Assembly: GCA_025506515.1 (NCBI GenBank)
Contig: CM046445.1
Location: 2,911,131 to 2,975,130, forward strand
DNA: 64,000 nucleotides
Source of the DNA: Flaveria trinervia
Taxonomy: Eukaryota > Streptophyta > Magnoliopsida > Asterales > Asteraceae
Direction of reading: 5' to 3'
Shown here: positions 11,756-23,289 of the stretch, piece by piece
Layout: every line of letters starts with the position of its first letter
Position numbering within the stretch: the first letter of the stretch is position 1
Made by a program: the position numbers and the translations under genes
The notes under the pieces: generated by a model
Database searches by the model: none
What the model saw: only the letters and a program-made list of their open reading frames with translations
What the model was told of the DNA's origin: nothing

Positions 11756-14700
11756 ATACCTTCGTCTGCTGGCATCGTCCCTTCGAATAGTTGAGGGTAC
11801 TTAAGTTTAATTTGATCTTCCCGTTCCCATGTGAATTCCGGTCCACGTCACGAATTCCAACAGATTTTAACAATAGGTATCTTGCTTTGCTTAAGTGTTT
11901 TCACCTCACGGTCCATCACCTCCACTGGTTCTTCAATAAAACGCAATTGTTCATCCACTTGAATTTCTTCTAGTGGTACGACCGTCGTTTCATCAGTTAT
12001 GCACTTCTTCAGGTTTGACACGTGAAATACATCATGAATTCCACTTAGCGAATCAGGTAGGGCTAATCGATAGGCTACTGGACCTATTCTTTCCACTATT
12101 TCAAATGGTCCAACATACCTCGGATTTAGTTTCCCTCGTTTGCCAAATCGAACTACGCCTTTCCATGGTGAGACTTTCAACAAAACCTTGTCACCAACCT
12201 GAAACTCTAAAGGTTTCCGTCTCTTGTCAGCATAACTCTTTTGTCTGTCTCGCGCTGCAGCCATACGGTTCCGTATCTGTATAATCTTCTCAGTCGTCTC
12301 ATGAACTAACTCGGGACCTGTTATCTGACTATCACCAATTTCTGCCCAGCAAACTGGTGATCTACATTTTCTCCCATACAGCGCCTCGAAAGGTGCTGCC
12401 TGTATGCTAGTATGATAACTGTTGTTATAAGAAAACTCCACCAATGGCAGGTGAATTTCCCAGTTATTCCCGAAGTCAATCACACAAGCACGTAGCATAT
12501 CTTCCAACGTCTGTATAGTACGCTCACTCTGACCATCCGTCTGTGGATGATATGCAGTACTCATATCCAACCATGTACCCAAAGATTTCTGCAATGATTG
12601 CCAGAAATGTGACGTGAAACGAGCGTCACGATCGGAAATAATTGAGATCTGTACTCCATGTCTCGAAACGATCTCTTTAAGGTACAATCGGGTTAATTTC
12701 TCCATCTTATCAGTTTCCTTAATTGCAAGGAAGTGAGCAGACTTTGTCAATCGATCCACAATAACCCATATCGTGTCACAACCAGTACTAGTCCGGGGTA
12801 GCTTAGTAATAAAATCCATGGAGATTTGTTCCCATTTCCACATTGGAATCTCGGGTTGTTGTAACAGTCCGGATGGTTTTTGATATTCCACTTTTACCTT
12901 CGAGCAGGTCAAACACTTGCTCATATACGTAGCTACATCCGCTTTCATGTTGGGCCACCAATAGTGAGCCTTTAGGTCATGATACATCTTGTCGGATCCA
13001 GGATGTATAGAATACTTAGATTTGTGTGCCTCGCTCATAACTAAATCTCTCAGATTTCCATGAACAGGCACCCAAAGTCTATCCATAAAATACCGAATTC
13101 CATCCTCTTTCACCACTAGTTGTTTATCCATTCCCCTTAACAACTCAGAACCAATATTTTCTACTTTTAAAGCTTCTATCTGTGCCTCCTTAACTTGTTC
13201 GGGCAGTTGGGTACTGATAGTAAGCTGTAAAGCTCGCAGTCGTCGGGGTTTAGCTGTTTCCTTCCTGCTTAAAGCATCGGCAACTACATTCGCCTTTCCC
13301 GTATGATACTTAATTGCGCAATCATAATCATTTAGTAGTTCCACCCAACGTCGCTGCCTCATATTCAACTCTTTTTGCTCGAAGATATGTTGAAGACTCT
13401 TGTGATCGGTGTAGATAGTGCACTTGGTACCGTACAAGTAATGTCTCCAGATCTTTAAGGCAAAAACCACTGCACCCAATTCTAAGTCATGAGTGGTATA
13501 GTTCTTCTCATGAACCTTCAGTTGTCTCGAGGCGTAGGCTCACCTTGTCTCGTTGCATCAAGACACAACCCAATCCTTGAATGGATGCATCGCAATACAC
13601 CACAAAGTCATCTGTTCCCTCTGGTAATGCTAATATCGGGGCAGTACAGAGTTTTTGTTTTAATAATTGGAAAGCTGATTCTTGACTCTCAGTCCATTTG
13701 TATGTCGTTCCTTTGTGAGTCAAGGCTGTGAGAGGTTGTGCGATCTTAGAAATCCTTCTATGAATCGACGATAATATCCTGCTAATCCGAGAAATTGTCT
13801 TATCTCGCTCAGCGTTTTGGGTGTAGTCCAATTCTTTATCGCCTCAATTTTGGCAGGATCAACGTGTATCCCTTCCTCATTAACAATATGACCTAGGAAT
13901 TGTACTTCTCTTATCCAAAAGTCACACTTTGAGAATTTAGCATACAACTGCTCATTTTTCAACAGTTCCAAGATCATTCGTAAGTGCTCTTCATGCTCCT
14001 CCTTGGTCCTAGAATATATCAGTATATCATCGATGAACACAATGACAAACTGATCAAGATAAGGTTTGCACATGCGGTTCATGAGGTCCATGAACACAAC
14101 AGGTGCATTAGTCAACCCAAAAGGCATGACCAAGAACTCATAATGACCATAACGAGTACGAAACGCAATCTTGGGAATGTCTTCTTCTCGGACTCTAAGT
14201 TGATGATAACCAGATCTCAAGTCAATCTTCGAATAATAGCTTGATCCTTGAAGCTGATCGAACAAGTCATCGATACGAGGTAAAGGGTATCGGTTCTTGA
14301 CTGTTACTTTGTTTAACTCTCTATAATCGATGCACATCCGGAATATGCCATCCTTCTTCTTAACAAAGAGAACAGGAGCTCCCCAAGGTGATGTACTAGG
14401 TTGAATAAAGCCCTTATCCAAAAGCTCCTGAAGTTGTGACGACAACTCCTGTAGTTCGTTCGGTGCTAATCGATAAGGTGCGCTAGCAATCGGAGCTGCG
14501 CCGGGACTCAACTCAATCTGGAATTCCACTTGACGGTGCGGTGGTAATCCAGGAAGATCCTCTGGGAACACCTCCGGAAAGTCGCGTACTACGGGAATAT
14601 CCTCCATTCTCTTTTCTCCTACCTGCTTGTCAGTCACAAGTGCTAGGATCGCCACACGGCCCTTTCGTAACAACTTTTGGGCTTTCATGTATGAGATGAT

Positions 14701-14970
14701 GCCTATCACAGCACCACTTCTATCACCTCTGACGGTAAGGATTTGATCACCAACCGGATCCGTATGATCTTCTCGTGACCTATGACTTCCGCTTGCTTGC
14801 TAGAGAGCCAATCCATGCCTATCACAACATCAAAACTCCCTAGCGTAACGGGCATGAGATCTATGGTGAAAGTATGACCAGCAAGTTCTATCTTACCATC
14901 TTTAAGGATATGTGTTACATGAATTTGTTTACCATCGGCTGATTCCACAGTGTATTTAGATTCTAAAGCA
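11713..14970 (-). pseudogene. pol: RT-1 pol (protease, RT, RNase H, integrase, chromodomain), frameshifted
   Basis: The protein would copy the element's RNA into DNA and insert it. Protease end: motif VVIGMDWLSS (14706-14948). RT: 13720-14709, with the palm motif FIDDILIYS (the YxDD position reads FIDD) and GLAGYYRRFIEGF at its end. RNase H: 13508-13740 and onward, with GTDDFVVYCDAS and TDHKSLQHIF. Integrase: 11848-13479, with the CLTC zinc motif, catalytic Asp in SMDFITKL, Asp in IISDRDARF, Glu in TIQTLEDML, and YVGPFEI. The chromodomain follows but has an in-frame TGA at 11848-11850 (an Arg codon in relatives), after which the frame stays open to TGA at 11713. Frameshifts: near 13740 (one base lost before KIAQPL) and near 13540 (two bases lost in the KVIAYAS region). 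It reads as dead but recently active. Confidence 0.9.
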
Positions 14971-15001
14971 GAGGGTATATCACTTAAAAGACTACAGAAC
15001 T

Positions 15002-16467
15002 TTAAGGCACAAAACTCCTATCGGCTCCAGTATCAAATAGTACTGTAGCAAAACAACCATTAACAGGGAATCTACCAGTAACAGTTGTGGGATCATTTAG
15101 AGCCTCACCTGAGCCAATGACGAAGGCTCTCCCCTTGGCTCCATCTTTATTGCCGCCATTTCCAGTACCATTTCCACCATTGTTGTTGTTATTACCATTG
15201 TTGTTGTTGTTACCGTGGTTGTTGGTATTGTTGTTGTTGTTGTTGCCATTTTCATTCCTCCTTAGTTGTGGGCAGTTCCGCTTGTAATGCCCTTCTTTCC
15301 CACATTCAAAACAACCCTTGGGAGTTTCTTGAGGTTGTTGTGGCCTCCTTACCAGTTCACCACGACAATCCTTCGCAGCGTGTCCAATTTTTCCACAACG
15401 TTGACACTTGAAACTATCACACCTTCCCACATGATGGTAATTACACCGAGTGCACTTCGGATGCCTACCACCATAACCACTGGGTCCTTGATTATTTGCA
15501 GGCGTCTGGTTGGAGTTACGGTTATTGTCAAACCTCCGTTGTTGCTGAACCGGCTGTTGTTGATGTTGAGATTGAGGTTGACCACTGGAAGATGATGATG
15601 CTTTGGTGTTGTTAGCATTATCCCACTTCCTTTTGTTGTCAGGCATGCTTGCCACCGCGCCCCGTTTGGGTAGACGTCCTTGCTCCACGGCTTGGTCAGT
15701 TAGCCTGTGAGCTAGCGGGATGGCCTGCTGAATTGTGGCTGGATTGGAAGCAGTTACCATACTTTGGATTTCAGGTACCAATCCCCGTATGTAATGCTCT
15801 ATCCTTTTATGCACCTCATTCACCATTCCCGGGCACAAAGTTGCTAATTCATGGGTTCTGGTGGTGTAAGCCTCAATTTCCGAGCCCTGCATTTTCAGTT
15901 GCCAGAACTCCATCTCTAATTATGTACTTCGCTACGAGGACAGTACTCCTCGGTCATCATTGCTTTGAACTCATCCCATGAAAGTCCATTCGCCATCGCT
16001 TGTCCAAGCATCTGGACTTGCGCGTTCCACCAAGACAGAGTAGCACCCTCTAAAGTCCCGGTGGCATACTTTACTTGATCCGCTGGTGGACAGTTACATT
16101 TGGAGAAAACGGACTCAGTCTTCTTGAACCAGCGTACAAGCCCTACAGCACCCTCTGTACTGCTGTAGGTGTGTGGTTTACAGTCCATGAAGGACTTGTA
16201 TGTACACACGGGTGGTCCTATTTTAACACAATACACATTAATCAGACATCCCCTACAGTTATAAAGGATATCAGATTTATCTTTCTGTCGTTGTTTACCT
16301 ACTGGCTGACCCGCGTGGGCAGCAGCCACTGCCGCCTGAACATGCTCATTAATTAGAGCAGCCAATTCTGTGGGAGTCATGTTAATAGCACCACCACCCT
16401 GTTCTCCGGTGCCACATCCACGTCCGCGTCCACGACCACGTCCACGTCCACGTCCACGGGCGTCCAT
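15002..16467 (-). pseudogene. gag: RT-1 gag with start of protease, frameshifted
   Basis: Capsid/nucleocapsid precursor. The start is chosen at ATG 16467 (MDARGRGRG), since Arg-Gly repeats open many plant gag proteins; the frame runs further upstream without support. The capsid region includes LVRWFKKTESVF and SWWNAQVQ. A single-base deletion next to 15916-15920 creates TAG and shifts the frame; the second half (15002-15913) begins EFWQLKMQGSEIEAY. Two good CCHC knuckles (CQRCGKIGHAAKDC, CFECGKEGHYKRNC) and one degenerate one are followed by an Asn/Gly-rich stretch. The protease active site LFDTGADRSF is the last readable block before another one-base deletion near 15005. Confidence 0.9.
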
Positions 16468-16738
16468 TCTTTTCACTTTACATTCACAAATACAATAATG
16501 AGTAACATCAAACATATTTAACTCATTGAAGCATAGTAAACAGTAAACAAAAGAAATAACGAATCATCACAACCACAACATTCATAACAAAAATAATAAC
16601 CAAAGTAAATAAATTGCAAATGAGTCACAATGTATTTAGCAATGTCAAAATTGAAGTTTGTCGTTCGTGTGGGGAAACAACCCTTCCCACATAGGTTTCA
16701 AAAAGAAAACACTACGTAGTCTAAGTCATATAAAGAAG

Positions 16739-17440
16739 TCAATCGACAACATCTGACCCATCACTATCATCCTCCATCTCCCCCGGTTCCTCCTCCTCGG
16801 GTCCCTCCTCGGGATCCTCCTCATCCTCAGGGTCTGCTGCAGGAGCAGGAGCTATGGCAATCTGAAGTGCCGCTAGCTGAGCTTCTAAAATGGCAATCCT
16901 ATTATCGGCTACGGCGTCCCGCTGTTCACGAGCAGTCACGCGCCCTTGGAGTGCCATAAGACCATCTTGCATATGGTGACAACCGTTCAGAGTCTTCCCG
17001 TGTTGTTCCTCGAGTTCATCCAATTGGTGTCTCAGGTTGTACACCTCTTGCTGTAGTGTACAGACATCACCCGTGAGCCTTCTTACTCGATGTTGTTCTG
17101 TATCCAGTGCAGCCATTAGTGCAGCAATCAGTTGCTCGTTGGACTGCGCCGTTCGTGGGAGTGAAGGCATGGGTTGATTGGCATTGTTCCTAGTCCTTGG
17201 CTTTGGGACAGGTACGCGCTCCCTAAACATGATATGATCAACAAATCTAGGATAGGAACGCCAGTCTCGCAGAGGGTCACGCTTCATCAATGCAAATGGT
17301 TGATCCCAGTCAATCTCCTCTCGGGGATAAGCCAGTCGGGGCTAATCGAATCCATCATCAGGTACAGGTGCGGGAGGTGGGGATTCAGATCGTGTAGGTG
17401 ATTCAGGTCGTTTACCCGGAGCTCTCGAAGACGATGCCAT
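16739..17440 (-). pseudogene. RT-1 upstream ORF (coiled-coil, function unknown)
   Basis: A separate frame before gag, 233 codons from ATG 17440 (MASSSRAPGKRPESPTRSE). One in-frame TAG at 17342-17344 leaves 183 codons from Met 17290 intact. Regions: Ser/Pro-rich N-terminus; a central PLRDWRSYPRFVDH block; a heptad-like helix around VYNLRHQLDELEEQHG; an Ala/Glu-rich helix; and a strongly acidic tail (DPEEGPEEEEPGE). I do not recognise the family. Nearly all of the 5' leader is occupied by it, so it is unlikely to be chance. Ogre/Tat elements are known to carry an ORF before gag; for a chromovirus-type element this is less familiar to me. Confidence 0.65.
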
Positions 17441-17562
17441 GCTGCAGAGAGTGTGACGTGTATGCCAATGAGTATACAGTAGATGAGAATAAGGCACAGG
17501 TAACTAATTAACTGTGTGCAGTTATAGTCTAGTGTGTATGCAACCTAGTTCCCTATAACCAA

Positions 17563-17576
17563 TGGCTCTGATACCA
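17563..17576 (-). promoter_or_regulatory. RT-1 primer binding site (initiator tRNA-Met)
   Basis: The minus strand reads TGGTATCAGAGCCA, complementary to the 3' end of plant initiator tRNA-Met, three bases from the 5' LTR. It primes minus-strand DNA synthesis and fixes the element's orientation. Confidence 0.95.
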
Positions 17577-17579
17577 ATC

Positions 17580-18978
17580 TGTCACACCCTCAAAATCCAC
17601 TTGCGGAGTTTTACCGCGAGGCGTGTGAACAAACCAGGATCACAGTCAATAGTTACTCAGAACGACTCTATATGCCATAATTTAAATGAAATCAACCCAA
17701 GTAAATAAATTACACAGTGCGGAAGCGTTTTGAAGACAACCCAAAGAAATAAAAGTATAATTGTGGCAAAAAACATGCCAATCCCTTAAGAGAAATCATT
17801 AATTATTAAAATGATAAAATTGTCTTGAAGACCGTGTCATAGAATGCAGTGGACCATGCAGTGCTCCTATGGCAAGCAAGCTAATGACCTGAGAATAGCA
17901 TACTAAAAATTGTCAACAAAATGGTTGGTGAGTTCAAGAGATATTCAAATATAAACAGTTTAATGATAGAGATGTACAAGTAGCGTATTGTAACAGATAG
18001 CTAGTCCATTAACAATAATATTATATCATAGTGATTTCGCAATTGAAGCTGAGTGTGTTACGTTGTTGCCTCCTGCCACGACTTAACAGGTCGTGACAAT
18101 GTTCATTAGGACAACTTGCACCCGGTTGACCTCGAGTCACACAGGTGGGGCTCGTCACACCAGTAGTACTACCCAAATTTCCCCGCTAATCAATATTAAC
18201 AATTCAAAAGTGTGAGGACTTTTCCATGATATCAACACTATATAATATTCTACACAACTTAAATACATAAAGCGTTCGTGATTTACCAGTATGTTATCTC
18301 CCCCAAAGAGAGTAAATAAAAAGTGGGGCATGAACTCACCTGATATGCGTTTAGATACACAGAGTTTGACTTGTCAAACATAATAGACAGACAACCTTCA
18401 GAGGTTACCTCTAATTCGTGAAAAGTAACAAAATCGAGACTTCTAATGTGTTGTATGCCTTCAAATCGACCAAAATCCAATGCTTGATGCTTGTTCCAAG
18501 TTGAAATCGCAAAGGGAGGGGGTTTGGGAAGGAAGTCGCGGCCGAATGGGTGGGATTAGGGTTGGGATTTGTTTTGTTTAATTTTAATTTACATAATTAC
18601 CCTTTTAACCCTTGTAATTTGTATTTTATAAAAACTAGGCTTTAAACTCTTTATAAAGTGTTTTTAACTTCATAATATAAAGATATAAACTTATGAAAAT
18701 CATTATATATCTTATCTTTATAAAAACACAAGACATACGAATAAATAGGCACGTTTCCGCGTTACGTGATTAATTTTCTAATTAACCTTTTAAAAATGTG
18801 TAAACACATAAACATAACCCAATGCTCACATAATCAATTAGATTCACATCAAATTAACATTATCCATTATTATTAGGTCACCAACGTTAAACGCCAACTA
18901 GTGTGTGCTCACGACACGTGTATACAAGACTTAACGGAACTAACGGAGTTTGGTAACGGAAATTTACCGGATGTCACA
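17580..18978 (-). repeat. RT-1 5' LTR
   Basis: 1399 bp, beginning TGTCACACCCTC and ending CCGGATGTCACA. It matches 10189-11587 throughout. Differences are concentrated in the first 200 bp, where I count about eleven. It should hold the element's promoter on the minus strand. Confidence 0.95.
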
Positions 18979-19059
18979 ATTATTATTATTATCTTCATCA
19001 TCATTCATTCATTCAATCATTTCTTCGCTCATTACTCTTCATTACTCGAATCTTGTCTC

Positions 19060-19650
19060 ATGCAATGCCCCCGACTCATGTCCGAAGACTGATACTGTGT
19101 CGGGGCCTGATAAACAAACCCCCGACTCATGTCCGAAGACTGACACAGTACCGAGGTACGTGACTAGGATCTCATCATCCTACTTTGTCTCATGCAATAT
19201 CCCTGACTCATGCTAGAAAGCTGATGTTGTGCCATGGCCTGTACACAAACCCCCGACTCATGTCCGAAGACTGACATAGCACCGGGATACCTCGTCTCAT
19301 GCAATACCCCCGACTCATGTCCGAAGACTAATAATGTGCCGGGGCCTGATAAACAAACCCTTGACTCATGTTTGAAGACTGACATAGTACCGAGGTACAC
19401 GACTAGGATCTCATCATCCTATTTTGTCTTATGCAATATCCCCGACTCATGCTCGAAAACTGATGCTGTGCTGGGGCCTGTACACAAACCCCCGACTCAT
19501 GTCCGAAGATTGACACAGCACCTGGATACCTCGTCTCATTGCAATACCCCCGACTCATGTCCAAAGACTAATACTATGCCGGGGCCTGATAGACGAACCC
19601 CACACTTATGTCCGAAGACTGACACAGTAGCGGGGTACGCGACACGGATC
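19060..19650. repeat. CCCCGACTCATG array in LTR
   Basis: Repeats of CCCCGACTCATGTCCGAAG plus a GACTGATACTGTG-like tail; CGA starts lie at 19072, 19123, 19254 and 19311, with a TGA variant at 19362. Many units end in CGGGG, so CCCCGAC and GTCGGGG can pair as a stem. A CTCATCATCC spacer recurs. The LTRs at 24945-25190 and 57450-57690 hold related arrays built on CCCCGAACATTGTGCACG. Confidence 0.85.
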
Positions 19651-19984
19651 TCATCATCCGTCACTTTCATGTTCACCATTTGTTATCTCATGTGTTCATT
19701 TCATACTCTATCATTATCTTTCACTTCGTTACATAATACTTGACGTTCGTTAATTTATTCGTTCATACATCACACCACGTAAAGTCACATAATGTATTAT
19801 AAAACATAATACGTACGTTTTGAAAACTCTTGACGAAGAAAGATAACACATCACTCACACATATACACATCATATTTCATCACATCACCATGCACATAAC
19901 AAGCATAAGTCATCACGTCATAACAAGACCTATCTCCCTATTTTACCCCTTAAAACCACTTAGAAAATCCTAAGTCCAAAATGG

Positions 19985-20385
19985 GCGGATAGGATATTTT
20001 AGGCGCATGAGCATAAAAATTCTAAGTGCAAATCAGTCTGGGCGCATGGGCACTATTTGGGCGTTTCTGCCAAGTTCAGGCGCTTTGCCACTATGCAGGC
20101 ACATGGACACTTAGCCGTTTTGGCAACTTGGGTGCATGGACACTGTTGGGCGTTTCTGCCCTGTTTAGGCGCCTTGCCACTATTTGGGTGTCTGAGCTTA
20201 CACTTAGATTATTAACACTTAGGCGCATGGGGTTTGGGCGGTTGGGCATACTTAGGCAGTTGGCCGTTGGGCGCATGGGGACACTGTTTAGGCGCATGGC
20301 CCACTCTTGGGCGCATGGCCAACCTTAGGCGCATGGCCAACATACTGGGCGTATGGGCCACTGTTCAGGCGCATTAGAACATTCT
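19985..20385. repeat. GCGCATG-core array in LTR
   Basis: Units such as GGGCGCATGGGCAC, AGGCGCATGGCCAAC and GGGCGTTTCTGCC. The array ends about 570 bp from the LTR 5' (sense) end and runs for about 400 bp. Confidence 0.85.
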
Positions 20386-22332
20386 GAAATGTTTTCTATG
20401 CTACTAACATCACCCGATTATCATTCTAATAATACCCAAGCACAGATCTAACACACTAAGGGCACCTAAGCATGCTAAACATCAACACTAACCCATAAAC
20501 AAACTCTAAAACATACATACACAGAACATCATCGACCAATAGGCTAAAACTCATGGTTTTACTTGAAAACATTTTCTTGGTATGCATAATAGCCCCAAAC
20601 AAGTTGAAAATCAATAAAAGAGGAGTTCTAGAAACTCACCTTGAGCAGCCTTTGAGCAACACACTTCAAGTTCGAGACCCACCTTCAATTCAGCTCTTAA
20701 ATCCCGAAAACAAACACTTTACAGCTGCTTCTTTCTCTTTCTCTCTCTAGAACCGAGGGCTTTCTTCTTCTTCTTCCTCCGAAAGTAAAAGCAGTTTTCT
20801 GCTTTTAATATGGGCGGCCATACCCATTTATAATATAAAATATTAGACTTTTATACTTTGTACACTTTATCCCCCTCCACTTGTGTTCATTATCTATTCT
20901 TTCTATTTACTTTTCTTTTCCTTTTTTTTAAATAAAAATTCAAGGTGTTACAATCATTATAGAAGGTCTATGATAGGCCTAGGTCAAGTACCAGGGAACA
21001 GAAGGGTATTGCACATGGCAATGATACACCTAAACTCTACCTTAGGTATTGTGGCCAGAGGTGCGGAGCACCGTTATAGAAGGTCTATGATAGGCGTGGG
21101 CCCAGTACCAGAAAACAGAAGGGTAAAGTTTATGGGTTGATGGAAAGAAAAGATGAATGATGAAAGCATGTAAAAGTTAATGACGCTCGATGAATGAACA
21201 GAAGTTAACGAATGAATGACGAAGATAATAATGTTATTATCTATGTGTACGTATGATGTATGATCGCATGAATGTAAATAACGGTTTTAATGAAAGAAAA
21301 GTATGTTTTTTACTATAAAACTAGAACTCACTCAGCAATGCTGACTTTTATATGTTTCCAGTTGGCAGGTAATGATTGTTGAGGATGGCACGGGGCGGCT
21401 ACTCAGCTCTTTTGGGATGGCATCCATTTTTATAATGCTTTTGTGATGTAGTGCAACATATATTATGTAACAGGATAATGATATATTGTTCTGCAAAAGC
21501 CCTTATAATGAAATGAAATGTCTATTTTGATCATTCTGCTGCGAGGTTTTATGAAAGTTAAATGTAAATATATGTTTTATGCGCAATGATTTACCGTCTG
21601 TAAGCATCCCGGGAACGGGCCTTACACGAGAGAGTAGGGGGAGCTGGTTATGGTTCGAGAAGTGAGGGAGTTGTGATGGTTTTTAGTGATTACCGAGAGT
21701 AATGGTGGTGGTAGTATTCGGTTATGTTTAATTCGATCAAAGGGTGATGTTTATATGGGTCTTGCAGCTGACCCATTAGTGAGAAATAATCATGAGGGCT
21801 ATACTAGCTCAAGTGAGTAAGCCATGCATGTGTCAAACTCTCAAAGCATTTGTTGCAAGGTTGCGGTCATATGGAGGGTGAGGTGTCTTGGCCGATTATG
21901 GGTTAATCATTTTGTTTATGTTCTTATCGGATGGCTTAGTTATTATAATAAACCAAGTTTAGGTTTTGGATGAAATTGATGTTTGAGTTTTTAAATATTT
22001 AAGGTTTAAGGTTTCATATTTTTGTATCAAGTTTCTTAGATGTCAACTTTGTATGGTGGTGTTTGGTTGGGTTGTATCTTGATTTATTTGGTATGTGTTT
22101 GGTGCTACATGGTTGAGATACTTGATCATATAAGTGTTTGATGTCCCAAAGTTATGTATTGGATACATGCACACGTAAATTTCATGCATGCATGCAACCA
22201 TGCATACGTACAACATATATATACACATAAACACATATAATTTATAAGGGTTTAGTCAAATAATGAGTTAAGATGTATGAGAATTTTATTTCTTTTATTG
22301 ATTTGCCTAACCTTACTTTTAAAGTTGTCACA

Positions 22333-23289
22333 TGTGTATATCACATTCAAAAGTTACTGGTTTATCTGAATTAGTAAAGTAAAATTATATTTAAATAATA
22401 AATCAATTGAAAAGTGTACATAAAACAATGAAAGTGCACATTGTGATGCCTAAGTTGTCTCATATATATGTGGCATGTTCAAAATAGATTATCAGAGATG
22501 TTCGAACCTTGATTTAGTTGGTAAAATAATATAAGAGAAAATTTCACATAAGTTTATTCGGAATCACATTAAAATTAGTCATACATTTTTAGTTTCAAAC
22601 TTGGTACGGTGATTAAGTTCATATATTGTTCTATAGCCACAAAACTTATTTATACACATTATTTAATTTTAAACTGACGTAACTGGAAAGAAAAGAGTAA
22701 TGAGTGATTTTGGTGCACGAGATACATTTTAATGGTTATTACTTTCAAGTTTAAAGTGAAGTAGGAGATAATCGTATAGAAAAAAAAGTTAAATAATAGC
22801 CAAAAATCGTGATTATCTAGTCTAAGTCATCTCAACATAAACTTTAAAAAAATCACAACAGTGAAATAATAATAAAAATTGAGTACCTTCTATTATTAGA
22901 AGAAAACTAGAAACATTTCAATTAAAACTTATTATTCAATTCTCTCATAAATATACATTTATATACCCAGTTTAGTAAGTATAAAACTTTTAAACTAAGC
23001 TTCACATTCTCAACTATATATTCTTATAATAATCTTAGAAATTCCAACATTTTTTGACTGGTTTAAATATAAAATTGTAAAGTTGACATTATCCGACGAA
23101 ATTAATAAACTTCATTTATTTTTTAATCATATAAAATCTTCAAGTTGCAAACTCCAATTTAATACCCTTTTGAAGTCCACAACGATGGGCGGTATATCTC
23201 GATTGATCTTTCCATTTTTTCTATATAACCCATATTATTTCTAAATGAATCACTATGTTTTAATCAATCGTAAGTCATTTTCAGTGAAA
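22333..23289 (+). repeat. Copy of the O-methyltransferase promoter region
   Basis: 957 bp, nearly identical to 38793-39749, the region between a family II LTR and the intact gene. It includes a TATATAA box at 23222-23228. Both copies begin with TGTGT, the target-site duplication of the neighbouring LTR, so duplication came after the LTR insertion. Confidence 0.93.

Larger units (their letters stand above)
10189..18978 (-). mobile_element. RT-1: complete Ty3/gypsy retrotransposon with TSD ATTAT
   Basis: Two 1399-bp LTRs (10189-11587 and 17580-18978) bound an internal region with a tRNA-Met primer site, an upstream ORF, gag, and a pol in the order protease, RT, RNase H, integrase, chromodomain. 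This order is that of Ty3/gypsy chromoviruses. ATTAT flanks both ends (10184-10188 and 18979-18983). The LTRs are very similar to each other, so insertion is fairly recent, and RT-1 is the innermost layer of the nest. Several frameshifts and stops make it non-autonomous. Confidence 0.95.
9633..20952 (-). mobile_element. Family I solo LTR, split by RT-1
   Basis: LTR parts are 9633-10188 and 18979-20952, about 2.5 kb. The left end is TGTAAGGCCCCG and the right end AAGGTGTTACA. It sits inside the plus-oriented LTR. Flanks are ACCGT (9628-9632) and ATCAT (20953-20957). The two differences are C to T and G to A, as expected from decay of methylated cytosines in one 5-bp duplication. It holds a CCCCGACTCATG array (19060-19650) and a GGCGCATG array (19985-20385). 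Confidence 0.85.
8164..21626 (+). mobile_element. Family I solo LTR in plus orientation, split by insertions
   Basis: LTR parts are 8164-9632 and 20953-21626, about 2.14 kb together. It starts TGTAACACCCGG and ends AACGGGCCTTACA, opposite in orientation to its host LTR. The target-site duplication is CGTGA (8159-8163) versus CGAGA (21627-21631), one mismatch. The uninterrupted host sequence is visible near 38088-38100. It carries a CATTCGCAT array (8750-9085). A roughly 110-bp repeat containing GCGGAGCACCGT is duplicated across the insertion point and at 21042-21130. Confidence 0.88.
6280..22332 (-). mobile_element. Family II solo LTR, split by nested insertions
   Basis: LTR parts are 6280-8163 and 21627-22332. 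The left end is TGTCACATCCCG and the right end AAGTTGTCACA. Without the insertions it is about 2.6 kb, matching 36227-38792 (2566 bp) along its length. Flanks are TGTGT at 6275-6279 and TGTGT at 22333-22337, a perfect 5-bp target-site duplication. No internal region lies between two LTR copies, so it is a solo LTR. Immediately to its right is the copied O-methyltransferase promoter, as also beside the LTR at 36227-38792. Confidence 0.9.

Noticed and set aside
11973..12284. Plus-strand 103-codon frame over RT-1 integrase
   Set aside because: It is antisense to a well-supported integrase with catalytic residues and has no homology.
15087..15618. Plus-strand Leu/Pro-rich frames over RT-1 gag
   Set aside because: They are antisense shadows of the Asn/Gly-rich gag region.
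17563..17576. tRNA-Met gene
   Set aside because: Only the 3' end complement of the tRNA is present, next to an LTR edge. It is a primer binding site, as at 31396, 36211 and 56955.
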